64,000 nt of DNA from positions 1 through 64,000 of the forward strand of contig JARIFA010000006.1 of the NCBI GenBank assembly GCA_031127075.1. The letters run 5' to 3'. The DNA is from Gemmatimonadota bacterium (GTDB lineage Bacteria > Gemmatimonadota > Gemmatimonadetes > Gemmatimonadales > Gemmatimonadaceae). Below are positions 50,623 to 58,953 of the stretch, in pieces; position 1 is the first letter of the stretch, and each line of letters opens with the position of its first letter. The translations under genes were made by a program, and so were the position numbers. The notes under the pieces are model-generated. The model saw nothing but the letters and a program-made list of their open reading frames with translations. It was not told where the DNA came from and made no database searches.

Positions 50623-51861
50623 ATGATGCGTCACATCCTCTTCGGGTTGGTGATCGCCGCGGGGCTGACGTCGGTCGGCGAGGCGCAGGTCGCCCCCGCG
50701 GTGTCTGGGCTCCCGTGGGTCGGGTGTTGGGAAGCGGCGGACGTCGCGACCGCTGAAGGCCTCACCTGCGTGCTCCCGGAGAGCGGCGTCGGGCTGCGGA
50801 TCGTGGCGCTCGCCGGCAACGGCGCGCGGTCGGAGACGGTACTCCGGCTCGACGGCGCCAAGGTGCCGCTGGTGGCCGATGGCTGCACCGGATGGCAGCG
50901 CGCGCGGTTGACGCCCGCCGGCGACCGACTGCTCCTGGATGGCGAGACCACCTGCGAGCGGACGCCTCGGCTCCAGACCGCCGGTGTCTTCGTCATCATG
51001 GAGGGCGGCGATTGGGTCCAGGCGCAGGGCGGGGGGATCGCGACGGTCGTGCCGTCGCAGATTCGGCGCTTCCGCCCGGTCGCGAACACGCTGACCATCC
51101 CCGCCGATCTCCGTGGCCAGGTCGGGCCGTACCTCGCGGAGGCCGAGCAGGCGCGGGCCCGTGTGCAGGGGGTGCCGGTCACGGCGAGTGATCTGCTGGA
51201 ACTTGAGCGGATGGGGACACCGACGGCGATGCTCGACTTCGTGGTGGCGGCCTCGTATCCCGATGACTTCGTGGTCGGTGGCGGAGCGACGGGTCCCGCG
51301 GTCGCGACGGCACGCCGTGAGTCCTCCGAGGTCGAGCGTCGTGCGCCGATGTACATCGGGGGCGGACCGGCGATGTCGTACTTCGATTGGGCGATGTGGA
51401 ACGGCTGCGCCGGGCGCTGGGGGCTGATGGATCCCGTCGGCTGCGGGTGGTTCCCGATGTTGAATGTCGCGGGCGGGGTCTACTACTCGCCGTATGCGCG
51501 TTTCGGCGCGGCGTGGCCGTACGGCGGCGGGTGGTACGGCAATCCGTATGGGGGGGGCATCATCATTCGTCCGATCGTCACCCCGGGTGACGGTGGTGGC
51601 AGTGGCGGCGAAAGCGGCGCGCGTGGCGGACGGATGGTCCGGGGACGCGGCTACGTCCAAGATGGGAATGATGGTGGGGCCTCCACGCCGCGGGCGGCCC
51701 AGCCGCGTGGAAGCTCGGTCCGGACGGAGTCGAGTTCCGGCGGGAGCCGGTCGTCCGGCGGGTCGTCTTCGGGCGGGTCGTCTTCGGGCGGGTCGTCCGC
51801 GGGCTCGAGCGGCGGGGGCGGTTCGAGTGCGCCGCGGACCGCGAAGCCCCGTGACCCGTGA
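50623..51861 (+). CDS. Exported protein with Gly/Ser-rich tail, unknown function
   Basis: Encodes 412 residues (the second ATG at 50626 may be the start; AAGGAGG lies 2 and 5 bases before the two ATGs). A signal peptide covers about residues 1-21 (cleavage near GEAQ). The middle region has Cys residues and no recognised domain. From about 300 the sequence is rich in Gly, Tyr and Trp, then becomes a Gly/Ser/Pro-rich tail from about 320 to 412 that includes (GGSSS) repeats. Such tails are probably disordered and surface-exposed. I do not recognise the gene. Confidence 0.7.
   Translation: MMRHILFGLVIAAGLTSVGEAQVAPAVSGLPWVGCWEAADVATAEGLTCVLPESGVGLRIVALAGNGARSETVLRLDGAKVPLVADGCTGWQRARLTPAGDRLLLDGETTCERTPRLQTAGVFVIMEGGDWVQAQGGGIATVVPSQIRRFRPVANTLTIPADLRGQVGPYLAEAEQARARVQGVPVTASDLLELERMGTPTAMLDFVVAASYPDDFVVGGGATGPAVATARRESSEVERRAPMYIGGGPAMSYFDWAMWNGCAGRWGLMDPVGCGWFPMLNVAGGVYYSPYARFGAAWPYGGGWYGNPYGGGIIIRPIVTPGDGGGSGGESGARGGRMVRGRGYVQDGNDGGASTPRAAQPRGSSVRTESSSGGSRSSGGSSSGGSSSGGSSAGSSGGGGSSAPRTAKPRDP
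51757..51801 (+). repeat. 15-bp tandem repeat, three units
   Basis: The unit GGCGGGTCGTCTTCG occurs twice and then a third copy differs in its last bases (GGCGGGTCGTCCGCG). In frame it encodes Gly-Gly-Ser-Ser-Ser repeats in the tail of the preceding gene and could expand or contract by slippage. Confidence 0.9.
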
Positions 51862-51917
51862 GCCCCGTCCGTTAGATTCCGCCGACGCGGGGGCTCCGCA
51901 GCGGTGCGCCCGTGCCT

Positions 51918-51991
51918 GCCCCCGTAGCTCAGGTGGATAGAGCGACGGTTTCCTAAACCGCAGGTCGGCGGTTCGAGTCCGCCCGGGGGCA
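51918..51991 (+). tRNA. tRNA-Arg(CCU)
   Basis: Acceptor arms GCCCCCG (51918-51924) and CGGGGGC (51984-51990) pair fully. The anticodon stem ACGGT/ACCGC (with an A-C mismatch at the top pair) encloses TTCCTAA with anticodon CCT at 51952-51954. The T loop is GGTTCGAGTCC. CCA is not encoded. Confidence 0.94.
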
Positions 51992-52091
51992 CTCCGCTAC
52001 TATGGACGGCCTCGAGGCCCTAGATTCCCAGCGTCGGCGCCGGGGTGGCCTCGGGGCGCCGGCGCGGTCCCACCTGACCCTACCGAACCAG

Positions 52092-52724
52092 ATGACAGAC
52101 TTCGACGTGAACGCATCCCCCTCATTCGGCGAGACGCTCCAGGCGTACCGTCGCCCCCTGACCATCGGCGCCATCGTCCTGGTGGCCGGCGCCGGCGGAG
52201 TCTGGCTCTGGCAGCGGTCGGGCCAGATCAAGGAGGAGAAGGCGGCGGCGCTGTACGCGGCCGGCGAGGCCGCCTTCGCGGGTGGCAATCCGGCCCTGGC
52301 GCTGACCGAGTTCGCAAAGGTGACGACTCGATATGGCTCCACGAGCGCCGGGGTCCAGGCAGCGATGCTCTCCGCACAGATCCTCTTCGAACAGGGCAAG
52401 CACGCGGAGGGGTTGGCGTTGCTCGAGGCGGCTCGGGCGTCCGCTCCTGAAGCGCTCCGGTCCGGGGTCCAGGCGCTGATCGGCGCCGGACTCGAGGCGA
52501 CTGGAAAGCTGGCTGAGGCCGCTGAGGCGTATGGGGCGGCCGTCGGCGGAGCCCGTTTTGATTCCGAGAAGGATGCTCTCCGGATGGAGCAGGCTCGTCT
52601 CCTACAGGCCAGCGGGGATGTGGCAGGCGCCAAGTCGCTGTACGAGACGGTCGGAGGGCGTGACGACTCTCCGTATGCCGGCGAGGCTCGCATCCGTCTA
52701 GGTGAAATCAGCGCAACGTCTTAA
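52092..52724 (+). CDS. Membrane-anchored tetratricopeptide-repeat protein (YfgM-like)
   Basis: Encodes 210 residues. One membrane helix lies near residues 22-40 (TIGAIVLVAGAGGVWLW), after a short cytoplasmic segment, and the rest contains TPR-like repeats (A-A-L-Y-A-A-G-E-A-A-F ..., and A-E-A-A-E-A-Y). This resembles YfgM, a membrane-anchored periplasmic TPR protein linked to SecYEG and the BAM region, but identity is not certain. The frame is open to an ATG at 52002; I prefer 52092 because the MTDFDVN start fits better and leaves space after the tRNA. It ends 25 bases before a terminator. Confidence 0.75.
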   Translation: MTDFDVNASPSFGETLQAYRRPLTIGAIVLVAGAGGVWLWQRSGQIKEEKAAALYAAGEAAFAGGNPALALTEFAKVTTRYGSTSAGVQAAMLSAQILFEQGKHAEGLALLEAARASAPEALRSGVQALIGAGLEATGKLAEAAEAYGAAVGGARFDSEKDALRMEQARLLQASGDVAGAKSLYETVGGRDDSPYAGEARIRLGEISATS

Positions 52725-52749
52725 GGCACTTGAGGTAATGTTGAAAAGG

Positions 52750-52787
52750 AGCGGGTTCGGTCTTTGGACCGGGCCCGCTGTCGCTTT
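52750..52787. terminator. Bidirectional terminator between convergent units
   Basis: A 13-bp stem (52750-52762 with 52767-52779, two G-U pairs when read on +) has a 4-base loop. On + it is followed by CGCTTTT; on - the stem is followed by CCTTTTC. It stands between the TPR gene (+) and the minus operon ending in dapF. Confidence 0.72.
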
Positions 52788-52911
52788 TGTGTCGGAAGGA
52801 TGAGCATCAGGCAGAGAAGGCGCCCCTGGTCGATCATTTGGTAGTTACTGCTGATAATATGTATTATGTAAAGTACATTGGTGGAAAGGTGTGGATATCC
52901 ACAGCCGGGCC
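52788..52911. other. AT-rich intergenic segment with palindromes
   Basis: This 124-base gap has an AT-rich stretch (about 52842-52880) unlike the GC-rich surroundings. It includes ATGTA-AAG-TACAT (52866-52878) and a perfect 12-base palindrome GTGGATATCCAC (52891-52902). No gene is visible. Confidence 0.6.
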
Positions 52912-53760
52912 TCATCCCCCAAGGTTGATCAGCGTCCCCGTGTAGACGATTCGCCCCTCGCCGGAGATCGAAGGCACTTCGCCCTGCGGCTCCTGGCGGT
53001 ATCGGATGGTGAGGGTCCGGCCCGAGCGGGTCCGGAATCGGGTCTCATCGCCGGTGACCCCCCAGGCGCGGAGGACCGCCGCGCAGGTCGTCGCTCCGCT
53101 GGCGCACGCGAGGGTCTCCCCCTCGACCCCGCGCTCGAACGTCCGCATCGCCCAGCCAGTCGGTGTTCGCGCCACCCAGTTCACGTTCGTTCCGCGCTCG
53201 AACGTAGGGTCGTGCCGGAGCAGCGGCCCGCGGGTGGCGATGTCCACGGCGTCCAGGTCCTCGACCTCGACCACCAGATGCGGGACCGTGGGAAACCCGA
53301 AGCCCATCCGACGCTCGCCGGGGGCCAGCGGGATGCCGATCTCAGGCTCGAGCCGGTCGAACGGATTCAGGTCGACCTCGGGCTGCCCATCGGGCCGGAG
53401 CCAGCCGCGTAGCTCTCCCGCGTCACTCCCGAAGCGGAACCCCGCCGGGTCGACGATGCCAAGATGGGTCGCCAACCGCACCGTGCAGAGCGTCGCGTTC
53501 CCGCAGAGGTTCGCCTGCGTGCCGTCCGCGTTGAAGTAGCGGATCCGGAACGGATGAGTCGCATCCGGACGGAGGACCACCACCCCATCGGCACCGACAC
53601 CGAAGCGCCGATCGCAGGCGGCGGCGATCACGGTCGGATCCATCGCGACGGCCTCGAGCGCGGTATCGGTTCGCGCGTCGACGAAGACGAAGTCGTTCCC
53701 CGACCCCGTCAGCTTCGTGAACGGCAACGGCTGACGCAGCCGCGCGGCGTGGGAGGTCAT
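52912..53760 (-). CDS. dapF: Diaminopimelate epimerase
   Basis: Encodes 282 residues; the start at 53760 overlaps the upstream gene (ATGA). The pair of catalytic Cys is retained: the first in LCGN, the second in GETLACASG. Around them the usual GNGxRC reads GNATLC, and ACGSG reads ACASG, so the binding loops differ from the textbook enzyme. TKLTGSGNDFVFVD at the N-terminus and the rest of the fold are DapF. It makes meso-diaminopimelate for peptidoglycan and lysine. The other dap genes are not nearby. A DapF-like racemase of another substrate remains possible. Confidence 0.85.
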   Translation of the reverse strand: MTSHAARLRQPLPFTKLTGSGNDFVFVDARTDTALEAVAMDPTVIAAACDRRFGVGADGVVVLRPDATHPFRIRYFNADGTQANLCGNATLCTVRLATHLGIVDPAGFRFGSDAGELRGWLRPDGQPEVDLNPFDRLEPEIGIPLAPGERRMGFGFPTVPHLVVEVEDLDAVDIATRGPLLRHDPTFERGTNVNWVARTPTGWAMRTFERGVEGETLACASGATTCAAVLRAWGVTGDETRFRTRSGRTLTIRYRQEPQGEVPSISGEGRIVYTGTLINLGG

Positions 53761-54479
53761 AGCCGCCCCGTCAGCGCCCACCACCGCAGCCGCCAGACCA
53801 TCAACACCGCCTCTCGGACGATGCCGCCGCTCATCTTGCTCTCGCCGAGCGTCCGGTCGGTGAACACGATGGGAATCTCAACCGGTCGAAACCCCTTCCG
53901 CACCGCCCGGAACGACATCTCGATCTGGAAGGCGTACCCGTTCGACCGGACATCGCCGAGGTCGATCGCGGCGAGCACGCGCCGATGGAAACACTTGAAG
54001 CCGCCGGTCGCGTCCCACAGCTGCAGCCCGGTCACGAACCGCGCGTAGATGTTCGCGCCGTAGCTGAGCAGCAGACGGCTCATCGGCCAGTTCACGACGG
54101 TCACCCGGCCATCCAGGTAGCGGCTGCCCAAGACGAAGTCGGCCGTCTCGGCCGCCTGGATGAACTCCGGCAGGTGCGACGGATCGTGGCTGAAGTCGGC
54201 ATCCATCTCGAAGATCAGCTCGAAGTCGCGCTCGAGCGCCCAGCGGAATCCGTCGCGATACGCGGTCCCCAGACCGAGTTTGCCCGGGCGGCGCAGGAGG
54301 TGAATCCGAGGCTCCTGAACGGCCAGCTCGGCGATCAGGTCGCCGGTCCCGTCCGGGGAGTTGTCGTCCACGAAGAGCAGCTCGATCCGCGGATCCTGCG
54401 CGAGTACGCGTGTGATGAGCGTTGGGACGTTCGCGCGTTCGTTGTACGTGGGGGTGATGACGAGGGCGCGCTCAGGCAT
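53757..54479 (-). CDS. Polyprenol-phosphate sugar transferase (DPM1-like glycosyltransferase family 2)
   Basis: Encodes 240 residues. GT-A blocks: VITPTYNERAN, VDDNSPDGT, MDADFSHDPS and GSRYLDGRV, then TGGFKCF, all typical of dolichyl/polyprenyl-phosphate mannose synthases. It would transfer a sugar from a nucleotide donor to a polyprenyl phosphate at the cytoplasmic face of the membrane. It lacks the C-terminal membrane helices of some relatives. Next to it lies a YfhO-like membrane protein that could use or handle lipid-linked sugars. Confidence 0.87.
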   Translation of the reverse strand: MPERALVITPTYNERANVPTLITRVLAQDPRIELLFVDDNSPDGTGDLIAELAVQEPRIHLLRRPGKLGLGTAYRDGFRWALERDFELIFEMDADFSHDPSHLPEFIQAAETADFVLGSRYLDGRVTVVNWPMSRLLLSYGANIYARFVTGLQLWDATGGFKCFHRRVLAAIDLGDVRSNGYAFQIEMSFRAVRKGFRPVEIPIVFTDRTLGESKMSGGIVREAVLMVWRLRWWALTGRL

Positions 54480-56847
54480 CGCGCCGCCGGATGAAACCCA
54501 CCCCGAAGAGGAGACAAGCCAGCCCCGCCGCTGCGAATGAGAGTCGCTGCCCCGCATGGTACGGCGCGGAGTCGAAGCGGAGCACGACCTCACGTGCGCC
54601 TGCTGGGAGCGGCACGGCCATCAACGACAGGTTCGCCCGGATGGGGGTGACCGCCGTCCCGTCGACGGTGGCGCTCCAGCCGGGGTAATAGTTCTCGGAG
54701 ATGACCAGCGCCGCGCCGTCGGGGGCGGGAGCGCTGAGTCGGAGGGTCGCCCGCCCTGCCCCGACGTCCGTCGCCGTCGTCGCGATGTCGAGCGGTTCTG
54801 GGATCGCCGAGAGCGGCGCCGTCTCGATCGGCTCGCTGGGATCGATCAGCGCGACGCTGCGCACCGGGAAGTTCGGGGCGCGGGTCGCCTCTTCGACGGC
54901 CGCATCGGGGTACTTCGCCAGGCGTGGGACGACCCATGCATACTCGTGCGCACCGGGGAGCTCGTGCAGATAGACGGTGCTTCCCGCGGCCGACTGCACC
55001 GGACCGACGACACGACGCGCCCCGGCGATCGGCAGGGAGTCGAGCGTCGTGTAGAAGTACTTGATGTTGAGCAATCCCCAGAAGGTCGGGTTCGCGATCT
55101 GATCCCAGCCGCGCTCCTTTCCGCCCAGTCGCTGATAGCGCCCAAGTTCGTTGCCGTGGTATCCGAGAGCGAGTCGCACCCCGTGATGCATCAGGCCGTC
55201 TCCCTCGAGCATCGGATCGTGGTAGGCGCCCGGAACGCCGAGTGCGGCTCCCGCGGCGATCACGCGGACGGGTGCCGAGTCGGCGCGGATGTAATCGATG
55301 GCGGGATCAGCGGCGAAGCTCTCCGCCGCCGGCGCCGAGAACGTGAAATACTTCCGCTCAACGCTCCACAGGTCGGCCACCGTGACCACCGCGAGGGCCC
55401 AGCCGGCCAGTGCAGGTGTGAGGCGACGTTCGGCGACGCCAAGCCCGATTGCAGCGACGAGCACGAGGCAGAGACCGGAGCGCCAAGCCCCCGCCATCAC
55501 GTCGGCGCTGTTCGCCACGATGTTCGCTTCCAGCTGCGGAATCGTTGCGACCGCGGTCGCCAGGGTGTCGAACATCCCGGCCGAGGCGAACGCGGCGATC
55601 GCCAGCGCGATGCCCGCGCTCCACGCGAACGCACGTCGGCCGAGCTCGCCGGCGAGGAGTCGTTCCGCGCCGAACGCGGCGAGCATCGACGTCGCGAAGG
55701 TGGTCACATAGAAAATCGTACTCGGCGCGCGGAAGAACTTGGAGCCGGGCACGATCGCGTAGACAATCTGGTAGAACGGGGTGTTGCCACCGAGGGCCCA
55801 GAGCAGCGAGATCACGAGCGTCCCGATCCAGAACCAAACCAGTACGCGCCGATCGTCGCGCTGACGCGCTCCGACGCCGAGGGCTGCGAGCAGGAGGACC
55901 CCCGCCCCGAGATACTCGGAGTGCAGGTGGATGCCGTTCCGGCCCCAGTAGCGATCGAGGATGCCGCTGAACTGCGGCAGGTAGGTGTTGACGAGCTCCT
56001 CGATCGGCATGGAGAAGCTGGTGGCATAGTCATAGTCTCGCCCGCCGGACCGCGGCGACCAATCGACGTATTCAGCGACGGGGAGATACTGCACGGCGCC
56101 GATGGCGAACCCGAGCAGGACGGCGGCGAGTGCCGCACCAAGGCGCATCACCCGTGCGCGGGTGGGCAGCGTCGCCATCGCGCCCGACCGACTGGTCGCG
56201 AGGAGGAGCGCCCAGCTGCCCGCCGCGAGGAGCAGGTACTGCAGGAGTTGTGGGTGTGGCGTGAGCACCCCGAGTCCCACCGTCGCCGCGAGTGCACCCC
56301 ACGCCCAGTGACGACCGTCGCGGATGCCGTGCGTGAGCACGATGAGCGTCACCGGCAGCAGTGCGGACACGAAGAGCTTCCCATCGTGCCCGGGCGAGAC
56401 GAGTGACGCGACCTGGCCGCTCATCATATACGCAAGGCCACCGAGCAACGCGGCGTGGAAGCGCAGCCGCAGGAGCCGCAGGAAGGCGTAGGTGGCGACG
56501 CCGGCGAGGATGAGGTGCAGGATCATCCCCCAGGTCATCGCCACGTCCGTCGGCAGGAACATCCGGAGGAGCGCTGTCGGATAGAAAATATCGCCATGCA
56601 TCGCGGCGACGTACGGAAGCCCGCCGAAGAGGTAGGGATTCCAGAGCGGGATCCCATCGCCCGCACGCAACGAGGCGGCCGCGAAATCCCGGAACGGATA
56701 CCCAGCGATGTATTGATCGCTGACGGCGGAGACGAGGAATCCACCGGAGAGCGCGGGATACGCCAGGGCCATCGCCCCGAGGGTGCACGCCAGAATTGCC
56801 CAGAGCGGGGCGAGGCGAGGAGCCGATGCTTCGTCGGAGGGGGTCAT
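54472..56847 (-). CDS. YfhO-like polytopic membrane protein
   Basis: Encodes 791 residues with about 12 membrane helices in the first two-thirds and a C-terminal soluble domain (about 620-760) that ends in one more helix. The N-terminal segment GGFLVSAVSDQYIAGYPFRDF and PLWNPYLFGGLPY are shared with YfhO proteins, which are GT-C-type membrane proteins implicated in glycosylation (in Bacillus and Listeria, of teichoic acids). The substrate is unknown here. Overlaps both neighbours by 4-8 bases. Confidence 0.8.
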   Translation of the reverse strand: MTPSDEASAPRLAPLWAILACTLGAMALAYPALSGGFLVSAVSDQYIAGYPFRDFAAASLRAGDGIPLWNPYLFGGLPYVAAMHGDIFYPTALLRMFLPTDVAMTWGMILHLILAGVATYAFLRLLRLRFHAALLGGLAYMMSGQVASLVSPGHDGKLFVSALLPVTLIVLTHGIRDGRHWAWGALAATVGLGVLTPHPQLLQYLLLAAGSWALLLATSRSGAMATLPTRARVMRLGAALAAVLLGFAIGAVQYLPVAEYVDWSPRSGGRDYDYATSFSMPIEELVNTYLPQFSGILDRYWGRNGIHLHSEYLGAGVLLLAALGVGARQRDDRRVLVWFWIGTLVISLLWALGGNTPFYQIVYAIVPGSKFFRAPSTIFYVTTFATSMLAAFGAERLLAGELGRRAFAWSAGIALAIAAFASAGMFDTLATAVATIPQLEANIVANSADVMAGAWRSGLCLVLVAAIGLGVAERRLTPALAGWALAVVTVADLWSVERKYFTFSAPAAESFAADPAIDYIRADSAPVRVIAAGAALGVPGAYHDPMLEGDGLMHHGVRLALGYHGNELGRYQRLGGKERGWDQIANPTFWGLLNIKYFYTTLDSLPIAGARRVVGPVQSAAGSTVYLHELPGAHEYAWVVPRLAKYPDAAVEEATRAPNFPVRSVALIDPSEPIETAPLSAIPEPLDIATTATDVGAGRATLRLSAPAPDGAALVISENYYPGWSATVDGTAVTPIRANLSLMAVPLPAGAREVVLRFDSAPYHAGQRLSFAAAGLACLLFGVGFIRRRDA

Positions 56848-57803
56848 GACGGTCCGGAGGGAGAAAACGGGCGGGTCGAGGGGCGAGCGAGAAGCAGCAC
56901 GCCCCCGGGGACGATCTCAAGGACGGTGAGCCAGAGTCGCGACGCCACGACGAGCCAGGTCGCCTCGGCGACCGTGGACGCACCGGTACTGACGAGGAGC
57001 CCCGCCAGCACCCCTTCTCGGACGCCGATCCCACCGGGTGCGATCAGCGCAAGGAATCCCGCGAGATACGACAGGGTGAAAACTGCGATGGTCGTCCCGG
57101 CATCTCCAGTCGGGCGGCCGATCACGGCGGCCCCGAGGATGTGGAACGCGGCGCCGAACAGGAGCCAGCCGGCGGCCGAGCCGGCGGCGGCGATCCAGAT
57201 CGCAGCGGGCGGGAGACGACGGATCGCCACGGCACGCCCCCGAATCCTGCCGGCCAGTGCCGCAGCCCACGGGAGCGACCACGGGAGCGAGGCGAGCGCG
57301 AGCACGAGGACGGACAGCACAAGTAGCAGCGGTGCACCGTCCGGCAGTTGATCGACGAGGAGGCGCCAACCGGTGACGGCGACGACGACGAAGCCGACGA
57401 CGACATGCACGAGCGACACGAGCAGCGCCGAGCCGACCGCGGCCGCCGCCGAGACGCCGGCGCGCTCCGCCAAGACGGACATCGCGCCGATCTGCCAGAT
57501 CTTCCCGGGGACATACCGGCCGAGGTTCGAGACGAGCCAGATGCGTGCGGCCGTCGGGTACGCCAGCGCCTCGCCCCAGGCACGCACGGTCCGCCGCCAC
57601 GTCTCGATGAGGACCGCGTAGCTGCCGAGCGTCAGGAGCGACGCGAGGAGTACCCCGCCCCATCGGGTGGGATGGGCGGCGCGCACCTCCCGCACCGCGG
57701 CCCACTGCTCGACGATCGCGCGCCCGCCGAACCAGAGGACGGTCACGCCGAACCCGATGGCGAGGAGGTGCCTGAGCCCACCGCGAGCGGTCGCCTCAGG
57801 CAT
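56844..57803 (-). CDS. UPF0104/lysylphosphatidylglycerol-synthase-TM-region protein
   Basis: Encodes 319 residues with seven or eight hydrophobic helices. The block NLGRYVPGKIWQ and the C-terminal APGGIGVREG are characteristic of the UPF0104/LPG_synthase_TM family (flippase-like). There is no soluble synthase domain, so it is not a lysyl-PG synthase itself. Members are often found in polysaccharide clusters and may move lipid-linked substrates; the precise role is unknown. Confidence 0.82.
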   Translation of the reverse strand: MPEATARGGLRHLLAIGFGVTVLWFGGRAIVEQWAAVREVRAAHPTRWGGVLLASLLTLGSYAVLIETWRRTVRAWGEALAYPTAARIWLVSNLGRYVPGKIWQIGAMSVLAERAGVSAAAAVGSALLVSLVHVVVGFVVVAVTGWRLLVDQLPDGAPLLLVLSVLVLALASLPWSLPWAAALAGRIRGRAVAIRRLPPAAIWIAAAGSAAGWLLFGAAFHILGAAVIGRPTGDAGTTIAVFTLSYLAGFLALIAPGGIGVREGVLAGLLVSTGASTVAEATWLVVASRLWLTVLEIVPGGVLLLARPSTRPFSPSGPS

Positions 57804-58953
57804 CAGTCACCGCCGCGTCGTAGAGGGGCTCGTACTGCCTGGCGACCGCCGATGGCGACAGACGATTCGAGAGGCGCGTGCGCACGGCGGCCGTGACCGA
57901 GATCGGCGCACTCGCGAGGCGGGTTCGCAGCGCGGCGGCGAACGCACCGGCGCTCGAGGGCTCCACCAGCGTCCCCGCGGCGGCGTCGACGACGTCCGGG
58001 AGGCCACCGGAGCGAAATCCCACGACGGGGGCACCGCAGAGGATCGCCTCCGCGGCGACGAGCCCGAGCCCTTCCTCCAGAGACGGAACAGCGACAACAT
58101 GGGCCGTACGGAACGCCTCGGCGAGGTGGGCCGGTTCGGCATTCCCAAAGAATCGAACGCGCGATCCCAGGCTGAGGGCGCGCACGCGCGCCTCGGCCAC
58201 GGCGCGCAGAGGCCCCTCACCGAACACGTCGAGACTCGTGGTCGACGGCAGCGTCGCCAGTGCCTCGAGCAGCGGGAGGATCCCCTTCTGGGCGTTCAGT
58301 CGTCCGGCGAAGACGATGCGGCCAGGCGTCCGCTCCCCCGCCCCGTCCCAAACGCGGAAGGTCTCGTCGTCGAGCGGCATCGGCGCGATGGCCATCGGTG
58401 GCACCGGGCTCACCGCACCGAGCCACTCTGAGACGGTCGCCGTGCGGACCCCGGCGAGCGCACGCCGGGCAAGCCATCGTGCGACGGGGTTCCGGTGCGC
58501 GAGGCGCACATCTGAGCCGTGCAGCGTCGCGACCGTCGGGGTGCGCACCCGAGCGAGCCGCACCTGCACGGCCGCGGGGAACCACCAATGCGCGTGGATA
58601 ATCGTCGGAGACCAACGATCCACCTCACGCCGGACGGCGCGAGCGCCCGAGCGAATGAGGCCGAGCAGCGCGGCGAAACCGCCCACGGACCCGAAGGCCT
58701 GTTCCGCCATCGTCCCGGTGTACGCCAAGGTCTCCTGCGGCTCGGCGGCGTACCGATACCGGACGATGGACACACCATCGAGTGCTGCCTCTGACGGATA
58801 GCCCGGTGACGCCGGTGCGACGACACGCACCGAGTGGCCGCGCGCCTGCAGCGCCCGCGCGAAGCGATGCAGGAAGATGCCCGCCACATCCCCCGGCTGG
58901 CGCGGATAGGCGTGCGTGACGAAAAGGACGCGATGCGTCCGCGCCGAGGTCAC
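57796..58953 (-). CDS. Glycosyltransferase family 4
   Basis: Encodes 385 residues of the GT-B fold. N-terminal domain: FVTHAYPRQPGDVAGIFLHRFA; the donor-binding domain has FAGRLNAQKGI, the VPSLEEGLGLVAAEAILCGAPVVG segment with the E(x7)E motif, and GGLPDVV. It would add a sugar to a lipid-linked or polysaccharide acceptor in the cytoplasm. The donor cannot be read. Confidence 0.9.
   Translation of the reverse strand: MTSARTHRVLFVTHAYPRQPGDVAGIFLHRFARALQARGHSVRVVAPASPGYPSEAALDGVSIVRYRYAAEPQETLAYTGTMAEQAFGSVGGFAALLGLIRSGARAVRREVDRWSPTIIHAHWWFPAAVQVRLARVRTPTVATLHGSDVRLAHRNPVARWLARRALAGVRTATVSEWLGAVSPVPPMAIAPMPLDDETFRVWDGAGERTPGRIVFAGRLNAQKGILPLLEALATLPSTTSLDVFGEGPLRAVAEARVRALSLGSRVRFFGNAEPAHLAEAFRTAHVVAVPSLEEGLGLVAAEAILCGAPVVGFRSGGLPDVVDAAAGTLVEPSSAGAFAAALRTRLASAPISVTAAVRTRLSNRLSPSAVARQYEPLYDAAVTDA

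Noticed and set aside
54556-56406. A 616-codon open frame on the + strand
   Set aside because: It is antisense to the YfhO-like gene. Long open frames on the opposite strand are expected at this GC content; the predicted protein is rich in Arg, Gly and His with no family match.
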